Source: Craterilacuibacter sp. RT1T
GTDB taxonomy: Bacteria > Pseudomonadota > Gammaproteobacteria > Burkholderiales > Chromobacteriaceae
DNA: 64,000 nt
Direction: 5' to 3'
NCBI RefSeq assembly: GCF_023502145.1
Contig: NZ_JAMFLI010000001.1
Span: 310,001-374,000 of the forward strand
Below the pieces are notes generated by a model, which did no database searches, was not told the DNA's origin, and worked only from the letters and a program-made list of their open reading frames with translations. Positions 47,348 through 57,504 of this stretch are shown here, piece after piece; within the stretch, counting starts at the first letter, position 1; each line of letters starts with the position of its first letter. A program made the position numbers and the translations under genes.

Positions 47348-49033
47348 ATGCGCAAACTGCTTTCCCTGTCCCAGTTTCAACTGTCCTTGTTGCTGTCGCT
47401 TTATATCGGTGCGTTGCTGAATGCGGATGTGCTGTTGCGGCGCATGGCGTCAGCCGGGGCTGGGGAGTTTGTTTCAATCGGGGTTGAGGTCGTGGCCGTA
47501 CTGGCATTCAGTTACTTGCTGTTTGCATTGGCTAGTTTGGGCGGTCGCCTGATTTACCGTGTGCTGGGAAGCCTGTTGCTGCTGTTTTCTGCGGCCGCCA
47601 GCTATTACATGACGCTATTTAATGTCGTGGTTGGCTATGGGGTGATGGTGTCGGTGTTGACGACTGACACCGATCTTGCACGCGAATCGATAGGCTGGGA
47701 TTTTGTGTTGTGGTTGGCCGTTACCGCGCTGCCGCCTCTTGCCCTGCTATGGAAATCCAAGCTAGAGCGCAATATGTGGCAGGGTTTGAAAACACCTAGT
47801 CAGCGGATCTTGCCGTTATGGACGACAGCGCTGGCACTGGTGCTGGCGGTGTTTCCCCTGCGCCAGCTGGATAAGTATGAAGAAGCCAAAGCACAGGCGA
47901 CTAATACCTATAGCCCCAGTCGTGCAGGCGCGGTGGCGCATAGTTATTTGCCCAGCAACTGGATCGCGGGTCTGGGTATGGTGGCTTATAACCGGGCTGC
48001 TGAAGCGCAAAATAATGGCAAGTTGCTGGATCCTGCAACGGCATTTAGCTGGAAAAGCAGTCCGGGTCTTGAGGATACGACCATCGTGTTTGTGATTGGC
48101 GAAACCACGCGCGGGCGCAATACCGGCTTGCTGGGGTACGCGCGCGATACCACGCCGCGCTTGGGGACCGAGAAAAACGTGCTGGCATTCCAGGGACGCG
48201 CTTGTGATACCGCAACCAAGCTCTCATTGCGCTGTATGTTTGTGCGTGAAGGCGGGGCGGCCGACAATGCGCAGCGCACGCTTAAGGAGCGCAATGTCTT
48301 TGCTGTGCTGAAGTCCTTGGGTTACAGCAGCGAGTTGTATGCCATGCAAAGCGAGCTGTGGTTTTATAACAGTCTCAAAGCCGATCAGTATGCGCTGCGC
48401 GAAATGGTGGTGTCGGACAAGCTCAGCAGTGGCAAGCACGCGGGCGATATGTTGTTGTTGCCTCAGTTGGAGCGCTCGCTGGCGACCCATCCCAAGGGCA
48501 AGCATCTGGTGGTGTTGCACACCAAGGGTTCGCATTACCAGTATTCACAGCGCTATCCGCGCGAATTTGCCCGTTATACCCCGGAGTGCACCAGTATTGA
48601 CGATGCGTGCAGCAAAGCCTCGCTGATCAATGCGTTTGATAATAGCGTGCTGTACACCGACCATGTGCTGGCCGAGGTGATTGCGCGCCTTAAAGGGCGC
48701 AAGGCGCTGATGGTTTATGTGCCGGACCACGGTGAATCGATTGAGGAAAACAGTCACTTCCATGCCACGCCGCGTGATATTGCACCACCTGAGCAGTTCG
48801 ATGTACCGGTGGTGATGTGGGCCTCGGACAGTTATCTTGCCCAGGCTGATGGCGCGCGTGCCTTTGCCGCACTGCGTAAGCTGCAGGCATCGGGGCGGGT
48901 GCTGCGGCATGAGGAAATCTTCGATAGCGTGCTGGGTTGTCTGGGTTACAGCTCACCCGATGGCGGCATTCGTGCGCGCAATAACTGGTGTGCCCAGCCG
49001 CAGCCCGTGCCTGCTATGCAACTTAAGTCTTGA
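47348..49033 (+). CDS. EptA-type phosphoethanolamine transferase
   Basis: Inner-membrane enzyme that adds phosphoethanolamine to lipid A; family members confer polymyxin resistance. Start ATG 47348 (MRKLLSLSQFQL); upstream frame rejected. 561 residues: five N-terminal membrane segments (about 1-180), then the periplasmic sulfatase-like domain with FVIGETTRGRNTGLLGY (nucleophile Thr in ETTR), TKGSHYQYSQRYP, and VYVPDHGESIEENSHFHATP with metal ligands. The 213-base upstream gap is AT-rich with no gene. No PmrAB-like genes are in the window. Confidence 0.9.
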   Translation: MRKLLSLSQFQLSLLLSLYIGALLNADVLLRRMASAGAGEFVSIGVEVVAVLAFSYLLFALASLGGRLIYRVLGSLLLLFSAAASYYMTLFNVVVGYGVMVSVLTTDTDLARESIGWDFVLWLAVTALPPLALLWKSKLERNMWQGLKTPSQRILPLWTTALALVLAVFPLRQLDKYEEAKAQATNTYSPSRAGAVAHSYLPSNWIAGLGMVAYNRAAEAQNNGKLLDPATAFSWKSSPGLEDTTIVFVIGETTRGRNTGLLGYARDTTPRLGTEKNVLAFQGRACDTATKLSLRCMFVREGGAADNAQRTLKERNVFAVLKSLGYSSELYAMQSELWFYNSLKADQYALREMVVSDKLSSGKHAGDMLLLPQLERSLATHPKGKHLVVLHTKGSHYQYSQRYPREFARYTPECTSIDDACSKASLINAFDNSVLYTDHVLAEVIARLKGRKALMVYVPDHGESIEENSHFHATPRDIAPPEQFDVPVVMWASDSYLAQADGARAFAALRKLQASGRVLRHEEIFDSVLGCLGYSSPDGGIRARNNWCAQPQPVPAMQLKS

Positions 49034-49053
49034 GCCTGAGGCCGGCATGGGTG

Positions 49054-49938
49054 CTAGCCGGATGCATGGCTGAAAAAGTCATGCATGGCCTGTGCCAGCG
49101 CCTGCGGCTGCTCCCATTGCACCATATGCCCAGCTTGATGGATGGTGACTTCCTGTAGTTGGCGGAAGCAGGCGCGCCGCTCGTCCAGAGTGTCGAATAC
49201 GCCCTTGGCCATGGGGTGGTCCCACATGTCTCCACCTAATACCCATTGCACCGGCGCATTGATCTTGCGCCAGCAGGCCTTGGCCTCTTCCAGCCGGTAC
49301 AGGATGGGGTTGACGCCTTTATGGCGCGGGTCGGCACGGTAGTACAGTGCACCGTCGACAGGGTGGGTCAATTGCTCAGCCATATAGCCTGCGTGCTCGG
49401 TGCGCATGCGCGGATTGCGCTCTTGCAGTTTGTCTACGAGTTTGGTCGTGCTTTCCAGTTGGCCAAATGCGGGTGGCTGGCTTTGCTCTCTTAGCCAGCG
49501 TGCGTAGCGCCCCGGGGCTTCTTCGGGTCTTGTTTGCGCAAGACCAAAACCTTCTATCAACATCAGCCTCTCGATCCGCCCGGGGCGAATGCCGGCATAA
49601 AGGCCCGCTATCATGGCGCCCATGCTGTGCCCGGCGAGCATGACCGGCTTGTCCGGGCTGAGTGCCTGCAGGAGTGCGTCCAGGTCAGCCAGATAATCCG
49701 GAAAATAATAGCTGCCGTGATTCCACGTACTGTCGCCAAAGCCGCGCAAATCCGGCGCGACAAGGTGCCAGTGTGTAGCCAGATGGTCGGCAACAAACTG
49801 GAAAGTTGCGGCGCTATCCATCCAGCCATGCAGCAAAACCAGAAGCGGCTGCTCGGGATTTCCCCAGTGCAGGGTACGGGTGCGGTGTTGGCCGCGCTGG
49901 TGTGTTTCCTGTCGGGCGTGCTGGATGGGTGTGTACAT
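49054..49938 (-). CDS. Alpha/beta hydrolase
   Basis: A 294-residue serine hydrolase of the alpha/beta fold. Seen: LVLLHGWMDSAATFQFVADH (oxyanion hole), WHLVAPDLRGFGDS, MLAGHSMGAMIAGLYAG with the nucleophile Ser, and the C-terminal HQAGHMVQWEQPQALA with the catalytic His. An acid residue is probably in WVLGGDMWDHP. The substrate is unknown; it resembles epoxide-hydrolase-like and esterase enzymes. It is convergent with the eptA-type gene; the IS30 element lies just upstream of its start. Confidence 0.85.
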   Translation of the reverse strand: MYTPIQHARQETHQRGQHRTRTLHWGNPEQPLLVLLHGWMDSAATFQFVADHLATHWHLVAPDLRGFGDSTWNHGSYYFPDYLADLDALLQALSPDKPVMLAGHSMGAMIAGLYAGIRPGRIERLMLIEGFGLAQTRPEEAPGRYARWLREQSQPPAFGQLESTTKLVDKLQERNPRMRTEHAGYMAEQLTHPVDGALYYRADPRHKGVNPILYRLEEAKACWRKINAPVQWVLGGDMWDHPMAKGVFDTLDERRACFRQLQEVTIHQAGHMVQWEQPQALAQAMHDFFSHASG

Positions 49939-49979
49939 GGCGGATAGTATCGGGCTTGAATGATTGGTTATTTTAATGG

Positions 49980-51081
49980 GCGGATTCAGGGAGTAAGTGC
50001 AACAGGACGACCGGTATGCAGAGGGCGGTGAGATGAGATAACTTCTCCGACTTTTGGCCGGCCAGCCTGGAGCACGAAGAATGAATTACTACCACCTCAC
50101 CGAAGGTGAACGATACCAGATTCAACTGTTGGCGGGTGAAGGTTGTGGCCCAAGCGTCATTGGCAGAAGGATCCAGCGTTGCAAGAGCGTCATCAGCCGC
50201 GAGTTACGGCGTAATCGCAATGCGGGGGGCGCTTACCGGGCCACCGAGGCGCAGCAGAAGTATCAACAGCATCTGCAGGATAAGGGCGTTGCCCGACAGC
50301 CTTGGCGGCTGATGTTTGACGAAGTCGGCGTGCCGCTGCTAGCCGAGGGCTGGAGCCCGGAACAGATTAGCGGCGTATTTAGTGGCAGTGAGGTCGCGGT
50401 CAGTCACGAATGGCTCTACCAGCGCATTCTGCAGGATAAGGTCGGCGGCGGCTTGCTGTACAAGCATCTACGTTGCCAGAAGCAGCGTAAAAAGCGTTAT
50501 GGCAAGCCTGAGCGGCGCGGCCAGTTACGCGACCGACGCTCGATTCATGACCGGCCAGCCGATGTGGAATTACGCAATCGGATCGGTGATTGGGAGGCGG
50601 ATACCATTATCGGCACAGGCCACAAAGGGGCGGTCGTCAGTCTGGTGGAGCGGGCCAGCGGCTTTGCCAAACTGATCGTGATACCGACGCGTGAGGCGAA
50701 TGTGGTCACGCAGGCGATTATCAAGGCGCTGCGGCCGTATCGTGATCAGGTGCTGAGCATCACCTTTGACAATGGCAAGGAGTTTGCCGGGCATCTGAAG
50801 ATCGCGAAGAAGCTGAAGGCGGATTGCTACTTTGCCGATCCATACAGTTCGTGGCAGCGTGGCTGTAACGAAAATTTGAATGGCTTGGTGCGTCAATATT
50901 TCCCGAAGGGAAAAACAGACTTCACCCAAGTCAGCCAGAAGGCGATGGATGAAGTCGAGCGCAAATTAAATCATCGGCCACGAAAACGACTGGGCTGGCA
51001 AGCGCCGACAGCGGTCTTCAAAAGTGGCAAGCCATTGAACAAAATTAACTATTGACTGTTGCACTTACTTTTTGAACCCGC
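49980..51081. mobile_element. IS30-family insertion sequence
   Basis: About 1.1 kb. Both ends carry a 26-base inverted repeat with four mismatches: left 49980-50005 ends in AGTAAGTGCAACAG, right 51056-51081 begins CTGTTGCACTTACT. The inner 14 bases match perfectly. A dinucleotide GC at each end may be a target duplication. The single gene inside is an intact IS30 transposase. It is inserted between the alpha/beta hydrolase promoter side and the guaB 3-prime end without breaking a gene. Confidence 0.88.
50081..51055 (+). CDS. IS30-family transposase
   Basis: A 324-residue DDE transposase. Start ATG 50081 (MNYYHLTEGERYQI). N-terminal helix-turn-helix (GPSVIGRRIQRCKSVISREL) for end recognition; the catalytic core has GDWEADTIIG (first Asp), FDNGKEFAGH (second Asp, with DNG-x-E) and WQRGCNENLNGLVRQYFPKG (third acidic residue Glu in the N-E-N motif), then LNHRPRKRLGWQAPTAVF. 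No frameshift or stop, so probably active. Confidence 0.94.
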   Translation: MNYYHLTEGERYQIQLLAGEGCGPSVIGRRIQRCKSVISRELRRNRNAGGAYRATEAQQKYQQHLQDKGVARQPWRLMFDEVGVPLLAEGWSPEQISGVFSGSEVAVSHEWLYQRILQDKVGGGLLYKHLRCQKQRKKRYGKPERRGQLRDRRSIHDRPADVELRNRIGDWEADTIIGTGHKGAVVSLVERASGFAKLIVIPTREANVVTQAIIKALRPYRDQVLSITFDNGKEFAGHLKIAKKLKADCYFADPYSSWQRGCNENLNGLVRQYFPKGKTDFTQVSQKAMDEVERKLNHRPRKRLGWQAPTAVFKSGKPLNKINY

Positions 51082-51100
51082 GATGTCATTGCAGGCGGCG

Positions 51101-51134
51101 CAAAAAAACCGCACCCGGATATTGGGTGCGGTGT
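51101..51134 (-). terminator. Terminator after guaB
   Basis: Minus strand ACCGCACCC, 7-base loop, GGGTGCGGT, TTTTTTTG: a perfect 9-bp stem with seven T. It begins 19 bases past the guaB stop, between guaB and the IS30 right end. Confidence 0.9.
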
Positions 51135-51152
51135 CCGGCAACAGCGGAGGTT

Positions 51153-52673
<1,521 letters not shown>

Positions 52674-52755
52674 CTAGCCTTGTATGTGTTCTCTGTCGCG
52701 TGTAGTGCTTTGGCGTTGTAATTGAGCCGTTGGCTCGCGGATGATCGGGGGGGGT

Positions 52756-53166
52756 ATGAATTTCAAGTTTGTAGTGTGCGGGTTGGCGTTGGCGGCCGGT
52801 TCTTTGTCCGCCGCAGCGGAGGTCTATAAGTGGAAAGATGCCAGTGGGCGCACGGTCTATTCTGACCGGCCGCCAGTCGGCGCTCCGGCGCAGAAGCTGG
52901 ATGTGCGCACGGGTGTGGCGGTTGCGCGCGAAGCGAGCGCGCCGGCAGTCGGTCAGGCGGTGGTGCCGTCCGCTGCCTCGGGTGCAAGCCTGCAGCAGGA
53001 GGCGGCGCAGCTGAATAAAAAAGTGGAAGACTATAACCGGCGCATGCGTGCGGATAATTGCAGTCGCGCCAAAACCAATCTTGAGCGGGCAGAAGCGGCC
53101 AAGCCGCGTAGCGAGGCTATTTTGTCGACAGCACGCAAAGATATGAAAGAGTGGTGCGGTTCGTGA
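52756..53166 (+). CDS. DUF4124-domain exported protein
   Basis: A 136-residue exported protein. Signal peptide [21 protein letters not shown], then the DUF4124 core [20 protein letters not shown] (W-x-D-x-x-G-x-x-x-Y-x-D-x-P), then a Gln/Lys-rich coiled segment. The family is common in Betaproteobacteria; the function is unknown. A G8 run (52747-52754) sits where the ribosome site should be. Its stop overlaps the uvrC GTG start (GTGA), so uvrC is probably translated with it. Confidence 0.82.
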   Translation: MNFKFVVCGLALAAGSLSAAAEVYKWKDASGRTVYSDRPPVGAPAQKLDVRTGVAVAREASAPAVGQAVVPSAASGASLQQEAAQLNKKVEDYNRRMRADNCSRAKTNLERAEAAKPRSEAILSTARKDMKEWCGS

Positions 53167-54962
53167 GTGTCTTTGATGCGGCCGAGGTGTTGCGGACTCT
53201 GCCCCCCTTGCCCGGTGTCTATCGCATGCTGGATGCTGCCGGCAAGGTTTTGTATGTCGGCAAGGCCATTGATCTCAAGCGCCGCGTCAGTTCTTATTTT
53301 CAGAAGTCGGATCTGAGTCCGCGCATTCAGTTGATGGTGCGCCAGATCACTGCGATTGAAACCACGGTAACGCGCTCGGAGGCCGAGGCGCTGGTTCTGG
53401 AAAACAATCTGATCAAGGCGCTGGCGCCGCGTTACAACATCCTGTTTCGCGACGACAAAAGCTACCCTTATCTGATGATTTCCGCCCATACCTTTCCGCA
53501 ACTGGCGTACTTTCGCGGTGAACCCAAAAAACCGCATCAGTATTTCGGGCCGTTTCCCAATGGCTATGCGGTACGCGAGAGTATCCAGATCTTGCAAAAG
53601 GTGTTCCGCCTGCGTACCTGTGAAGATTCGGTGTTTGCCAACCGTTCGCGTCCCTGTTTGTTATTCCAGATCAAGCGTTGTACTGCGCCCTGTGTGGACA
53701 AAATTAGTGCCGGAGCTTATGCGCAGGATGTAGCCAGTGCCGTCGCCTTTTTGTCGGGCAAGCAAAACGAGCTGATCGATGGTTTGTCGCTGCGCATGTT
53801 GCAGGCGGCCGAGGCGCTGGAGTTTGAGCTGGCGGCCGAGCTGCGTGATCAGGTGCAGGCGCTGTCTCGCGTGCAGGAGCAGCAGTTTGTGTCCAGTAAC
53901 ACTTCGCAACTGGACGCCGATGTGGTCGTGGCCGTGCAGGACGCCGGGGTAGCCTGCGTTAATCTGGTGATGGTGCGTGGCGGACGTCATCTGGGTGATA
54001 AAAGCTTCTTTCCGGTGAATGCCGAAGACAGCGATGCTTCGGCCATGCTGGAAGCTTTTCTGGGGCAGCATTATCTGGCGGCGCCTGTGCCAGCCGTATT
54101 GGTGATCAATCATGCCATCCCTGATGTGGTGAGCGATGCGTTGCAGGCGCGTGCCGGGCATGCCTTGCATATTGTGAGTCATCCGATAGGTGAGCGGCGG
54201 GTGTGGCTGGAAATGGCCGAGAAAAATGCAATGCTTGCCTGTGCGCAGCGTGCGGGCAGCAAGGCTAGCCAGTCTGCGCGTCTGGCTGCGCTGGCCGAAG
54301 TGCTGGAGCTGGATGGTGTGGCGCGGTTGGAGTGCTACGATATTTCGCACACGATGGGGGAGGCGACGGTCGCGTCCTGTGTGGTGTACGACAAGGGCGA
54401 TATGCAGCCTGCCGAGTACCGTCGCTTCAATATTGCAACGGCCAAGGCGGGAGATGATTATGCCGCGATGCGCGAGGCATTGACCCGGCGCTATGGCAAG
54501 CTGGCCGAAGGCGAGGGTAAGCTGCCGGATGTCCTGCTGATAGATGGCGGCAAGGGCCAGGTGGGGGTCGCGCTGGAAGTAATGCAGGAATTGGGCCTTG
54601 TACTGCCTATTGTTGGCGTGGCCAAAGGCGAGGCGCGCAAACCCGGCCTGGAGACGCTAATCCTCCCTTATCTGCAAAAGACGTTACAATTACCCAGCGA
54701 TCATCCTGCGCTGCATCTGATTCAGACTGTGCGCGATGAGGCGCACCGCTTTGCCATTACCGGACATCGGGCGCGCCGCGCCAAAACGCGCACCATGTCG
54801 ACACTGGAAGAAGTTCCGGGTGTCGGCGCCAAACGTCGCCAGCAGTTGTTAACCCGTTTTGGCGGGCTGCGTGGCGTAAAGGCGGCGAGTATTGACGACC
54901 TTGCCCGGGTCGAAGGAATCAGCCATAAGCTGGCCGAATTGATTTATAACGCCTTGCACTAA
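53163..54962 (+). CDS. uvrC: UvrABC excinuclease subunit C
   Basis: Makes both incisions in nucleotide excision repair. Start GTG 53163 ([14 protein letters not shown]) overlaps the DUF4124 stop; a longer GTG start at 53151 adds four residues. 599 residues: GIY-YIG domain with [20 protein letters not shown] (about 20-40), Cys-rich segment [17 protein letters not shown] helices ([17 protein letters not shown]), RNaseH-like endonuclease domain with [12 protein letters not shown] and [11 protein letters not shown], and C-terminal helix-hairpin-helix pair ([13 protein letters not shown]). Confidence 0.95.
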   Translation: MSVFDAAEVLRTLPPLPGVYRMLDAAGKVLYVGKAIDLKRRVSSYFQKSDLSPRIQLMVRQITAIETTVTRSEAEALVLENNLIKALAPRYNILFRDDKSYPYLMISAHTFPQLAYFRGEPKKPHQYFGPFPNGYAVRESIQILQKVFRLRTCEDSVFANRSRPCLLFQIKRCTAPCVDKISAGAYAQDVASAVAFLSGKQNELIDGLSLRMLQAAEALEFELAAELRDQVQALSRVQEQQFVSSNTSQLDADVVVAVQDAGVACVNLVMVRGGRHLGDKSFFPVNAEDSDASAMLEAFLGQHYLAAPVPAVLVINHAIPDVVSDALQARAGHALHIVSHPIGERRVWLEMAEKNAMLACAQRAGSKASQSARLAALAEVLELDGVARLECYDISHTMGEATVASCVVYDKGDMQPAEYRRFNIATAKAGDDYAAMREALTRRYGKLAEGEGKLPDVLLIDGGKGQVGVALEVMQELGLVLPIVGVAKGEARKPGLETLILPYLQKTLQLPSDHPALHLIQTVRDEAHRFAITGHRARRAKTRTMSTLEEVPGVGAKRRQQLLTRFGGLRGVKAASIDDLARVEGISHKLAELIYNALH

Positions 54963-54978
54963 TAACAAAGACCACCCC

Positions 54979-55560
54979 ATGCCGTTCAATCTGCCTATCT
55001 TCCTGACCTGGCTCAGGGTTGCCCTGATCCCCATTTTTGTGGCGATCTTTTTTCTGCCGCCTAGCCTGATGTCTTCGCATGTTGCCAATGTGACCGGTGC
55101 GGTGATTTTCTTTTTGGCAGCGGTGACCGACTGGCTGGATGGCTTTCTGGCGCGCAGACTGGGCCAGACTTCGGCGTTTGGTGCTTTTCTGGATCCGGTG
55201 GCAGATAAGCTGATTGTGGCGGCTTCGCTCATCTTGCTGGTGGAGTTGGGTCGGACCGAGGGTTGGATGGCCATGATTATCATCGGGCGGGAGATCACCA
55301 TCTCGGCGCTGCGGGAGTGGATGGCCGAGATGGGGGCGCGCAAGAGTGTGGCCGTGGCGAGCATAGGCAAGCTTAAAACCATGGCGCAAATGGCAGCCAT
55401 CTTGCTGTTGTTGTATGCGGATCCTGTTTTTCCGTTTGTAAGTACGCTGGTAATCGGAAATTTATTTATGGTTGTTGCCGTAATTTTAACTTTGTGGTCA
55501 ATGGTTTACTATCTGCGCATGGCAGCCAAAGAGTTCGCGGATAAAAAAATGGATGCATGA
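54979..55560 (+). CDS. pgsA: Phosphatidylglycerophosphate synthase
   Basis: CDP-diacylglycerol--glycerol-3-phosphate 3-phosphatidyltransferase of the inner membrane, the first step to phosphatidylglycerol and cardiolipin. 193 residues: opening NLPIFLTWLRVALIPIF, the CDP-alcohol transferase motif DWLDGFLARRLGQTSAFGAFLDPVADKL spans the catalytic aspartates (D-x2-DG-x2-AR-x8-G-x3-D-x3-D), and four to five further membrane segments. It is 16 bases after uvrC; the pair is common in Betaproteobacteria. Confidence 0.96.
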   Translation: MPFNLPIFLTWLRVALIPIFVAIFFLPPSLMSSHVANVTGAVIFFLAAVTDWLDGFLARRLGQTSAFGAFLDPVADKLIVAASLILLVELGRTEGWMAMIIIGREITISALREWMAEMGARKSVAVASIGKLKTMAQMAAILLLLYADPVFPFVSTLVIGNLFMVVAVILTLWSMVYYLRMAAKEFADKKMDA

Positions 55561-55564
55561 AGTG

Positions 55565-55592
55565 TTGACAGGCTTCGGAAAATCCTTATAAT
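55565..55592 (+). promoter_or_regulatory. Consensus promoter of the tRNA-Gly/Cys operon
   Basis: TTGACA (55565-55570), a 16-base spacer, TATAAT (55587-55592): both hexamers are perfect. It begins 5 bases past the pgsA stop and 48 bases before the first tRNA. Confidence 0.88.
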
Positions 55593-55639
55593 TCGCATTC
55601 TCTTGAAGACGGCAACGTTAGCAAGACAAGAAATGTGAT

Positions 55640-55715
55640 GCGGGAATAGCTCAGTTGGTAGAGCGCAACCTTGCCAAGGTTGAGGTCGCGAGTTCGAGCC
55701 TCGTTTCCCGCTCCA
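55640..55715 (+). tRNA. tRNA-Gly (GCC), copy 1
   Basis: A 76-base cloverleaf: acceptor GCGGGAA/TTCCCGC, anticodon stem CAACC/GGTTG with loop TTGCCAA (anticodon GCC), encoded CCA. Confidence 0.96.
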
Positions 55716-55747
55716 GGCAAATTTCTTGAATACAAGTTGGTAGTGAT

Positions 55748-55823
55748 GCGGGAATAGCTCAGTTGGTAGAGCGCAACCTTGCCAAGGTTGAGGTCGCGAG
55801 TTCGAGCCTCGTTTCCCGCTCCA
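55748..55823 (+). tRNA. tRNA-Gly (GCC), copy 2
   Basis: Base-for-base identical to copy 1 over 76 bases; spacer of 32 bases, unlike the other spacers. Confidence 0.96.
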
Positions 55824-55842
55824 CGCATAGATTGACCGGTTT

Positions 55843-55918
55843 GCGGGAATAGCTCAGTTGGTAGAGCGCAACCTTGCCAAGGTTGAGGTCGCGAGTTCGA
55901 GCCTCGTTTCCCGCTCCA
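55843..55918 (+). tRNA. tRNA-Gly (GCC), copy 3
   Basis: Identical to copies 1 and 2; spacer of 19 bases from copy 2. Confidence 0.96.
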
Positions 55919-55949
55919 AAAGTCGACAATTTGTAAAGTTTTACCCAAT

Positions 55950-56025
55950 GCGGGAATAGCTCAGTTGGTAGAGCGCAACCTTGCCAAGGTTGAGGTCGCG
56001 AGTTCGAGCCTCGTTTCCCGCTCCA
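55950..56025 (+). tRNA. tRNA-Gly (GCC), copy 4
   Basis: Identical to the other copies; spacer of 31 bases from copy 3. tRNA-Cys follows 39 bases later. Confidence 0.96.
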
Positions 56026-56064
56026 GTTTTAGGATCAAGCTTTAAGCTTGTTCCAGCCCCTTAT

Positions 56065-56138
56065 GGCGGGGTAGCAAAGTGGTTATGCAGCGGCCTGCAA
56101 AGCCGTCTACGCCGGTTCGATTCCGACCCCCGCCTCCA
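56065..56138 (+). tRNA. tRNA-Cys (GCA)
   Basis: A 74-base cloverleaf: acceptor GGCGGGG/CCCCGCC, anticodon stem CGGC/GCCG with loop CTGCAAA (anticodon GCA), T-arm ending CGATTCCGAC, encoded CCA. The integrase gene begins 166 bases downstream, so its 3-prime end is the best candidate for an attachment site. Confidence 0.95.
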
Positions 56139-56141
56139 GTC

Positions 56142-56179
56142 AAAGCCCCGTAAACATTACGTTTGCGGGGCTTTTGTTT
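56142..56179 (+). terminator. Terminator after the tRNA operon
   Basis: AAAGCCCCGTAAAC, 4-5 base loop, GTTTGCGGGGCTTTTGTTT: a stem of about 13 bp with one mismatch and T-rich tail. Confidence 0.85.
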
Positions 56180-56303
56180 ATTTGTTTCGCGTAGTCGCGC
56201 GCGCCAGATGTTGCGCTAAGTCCTTGATTCTTGTTCTCGTGCCACTCCGCAAAAGTGGCATGCTGCGCGTAGACTATGCTTTTTGCCGTCTACGGGAATC
56301 ATC

Positions 56304-57467
56304 ATGGCCACCAAGCGCTTACGCTCCAGCGGAAACTGGGAATTCATCGTCCGGCGCAAAGGCGTTTTGCCCAAGCCGGCCACGTTCACATTTACCAACG
56401 AGGCCGAAGGCGACGCCTATTGCCTGCGTCTTGAATCGTTGCTTGATCGCGGCATCGTTCCGGACGACCTGCTGGAGCAGAAGCCGCACCTCGCCACGAT
56501 TGCCGACGCGATCCGCGGTTACCTGGTCGCGATTGATGTATCAGCAGCAGACAGGCCGGTGCTTGGGGTGCTGCTCGACAGGGTAGGTGGCGTCACGCTG
56601 TCCGCCGTCGATTACGCGTGGGTCGAATCGTGGGTGCGCAGCATGAAGCAAACCCAGCAGCTCGCCCCCTCATCCATCCGCCACTATGTTGGCGCGCTGG
56701 CGCGCTGCCTCGACTGGGTGACGCGTAGCGCCGGCAGCGTGTTTATCGCCAATCCGCTGCGCCAGCTTCCCCGGCGTTATGCGAATTACACCCCCAGCGA
56801 TGCGGCGGTGTTGCGCGGCGATGACCACAAGGCGGTCATCCCGAGCGACATCTCCCGCGACCGGCGGCTAGACCCCGGCGAAGAGGCCGCTATTCGCGCC
56901 ATGCTCTCCGGTGCCACGCCTGAAGGTCGCGAACGCCCGCTGGCGCTCAAGTGGCAGGGCGCGCTGGAATGTCTGTTTGACCTGGCGCTTGAAACCGCCA
57001 TGCGCATGCGTGAAATCTACACGCTGGAGCTATCGCAGATTGACCTGGAGAAGCGCACCATCTTTCTGGACAAAACCAAGAACGGCGACAAGCGGCAAAT
57101 TCCGCTCTCCAGCGTGGCGCTGGCCGTGCTGGCACGCTATCGCGAACAGGTCGAAACCGGCACGCGCGGCATGGCCGGCTTTAGTCTGAGTCGTGGCCGG
57201 CTGTTTCCCTGGCTAAGCAACACCGACGCCGCAGGCCTCCGGCGCATCACTTCGCTACTGTCAGCCCAGTTTTCCCGCGTGTTTGAGGTGGCCGGCTGCG
57301 GCGATCTCAAGTTTCATGACCTGCGCCACGAAGCCACCAGCCGGCTATTCGAGCGCACCCCGATGTCTGACCTGCAGATTGCCAAGGTCACCGGCCACCG
57401 TGACCCGCGCATGCTGGCGCGGTACGCCAATCTTCGCGGCTCGGATCTGGCCGATCTGATGTGGTAA
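56304..57467 (+). CDS. Tyrosine recombinase (phage-type integrase)
   Basis: Site-specific recombinase of the element. Start ATG 56304 (MATKRLRSSGNWEF). 387 residues: N-terminal arm-binding region, SAM-like core-binding domain (about 65-155) and catalytic domain (about 185-385). Catalytic set all present: Arg234 (TAMRMREI), Lys near 258 (DKTKNGDKRQIPL), His338 and Arg341 (FHDLRHEATS), His365 (VTGHRDPRM) and nucleophile Tyr374 (LARYANL). Its position right after tRNA-Cys suggests integration at that tRNA. Confidence 0.93.
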   Translation: MATKRLRSSGNWEFIVRRKGVLPKPATFTFTNEAEGDAYCLRLESLLDRGIVPDDLLEQKPHLATIADAIRGYLVAIDVSAADRPVLGVLLDRVGGVTLSAVDYAWVESWVRSMKQTQQLAPSSIRHYVGALARCLDWVTRSAGSVFIANPLRQLPRRYANYTPSDAAVLRGDDHKAVIPSDISRDRRLDPGEEAAIRAMLSGATPEGRERPLALKWQGALECLFDLALETAMRMREIYTLELSQIDLEKRTIFLDKTKNGDKRQIPLSSVALAVLARYREQVETGTRGMAGFSLSRGRLFPWLSNTDAAGLRRITSLLSAQFSRVFEVAGCGDLKFHDLRHEATSRLFERTPMSDLQIAKVTGHRDPRMLARYANLRGSDLADLMW

Positions 57468-57470
57468 TGC

Positions 57471-57495
57471 AAAACGGGCCATATCTGGCCCGTTG
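57471..57495. terminator. Bidirectional terminator between integrase and ssb
   Basis: AACGGGCC-ATATCT-GGCCCGTT, 8-bp perfect stem, with AAAA before and a weaker T-rich end after. It ends the leftward operon (minus strand T-run TTTT) and probably the integrase message. Confidence 0.75.
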
Positions 57496-57504
57496 CTTTG
57501 TTCC

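Noticed and set aside
55586-55948. A 120-codon minus-strand open frame with a repeated internal sequence
   Set aside because: The repeat is only the antisense of the tandem tRNA-Gly genes, a well-known kind of false gene.
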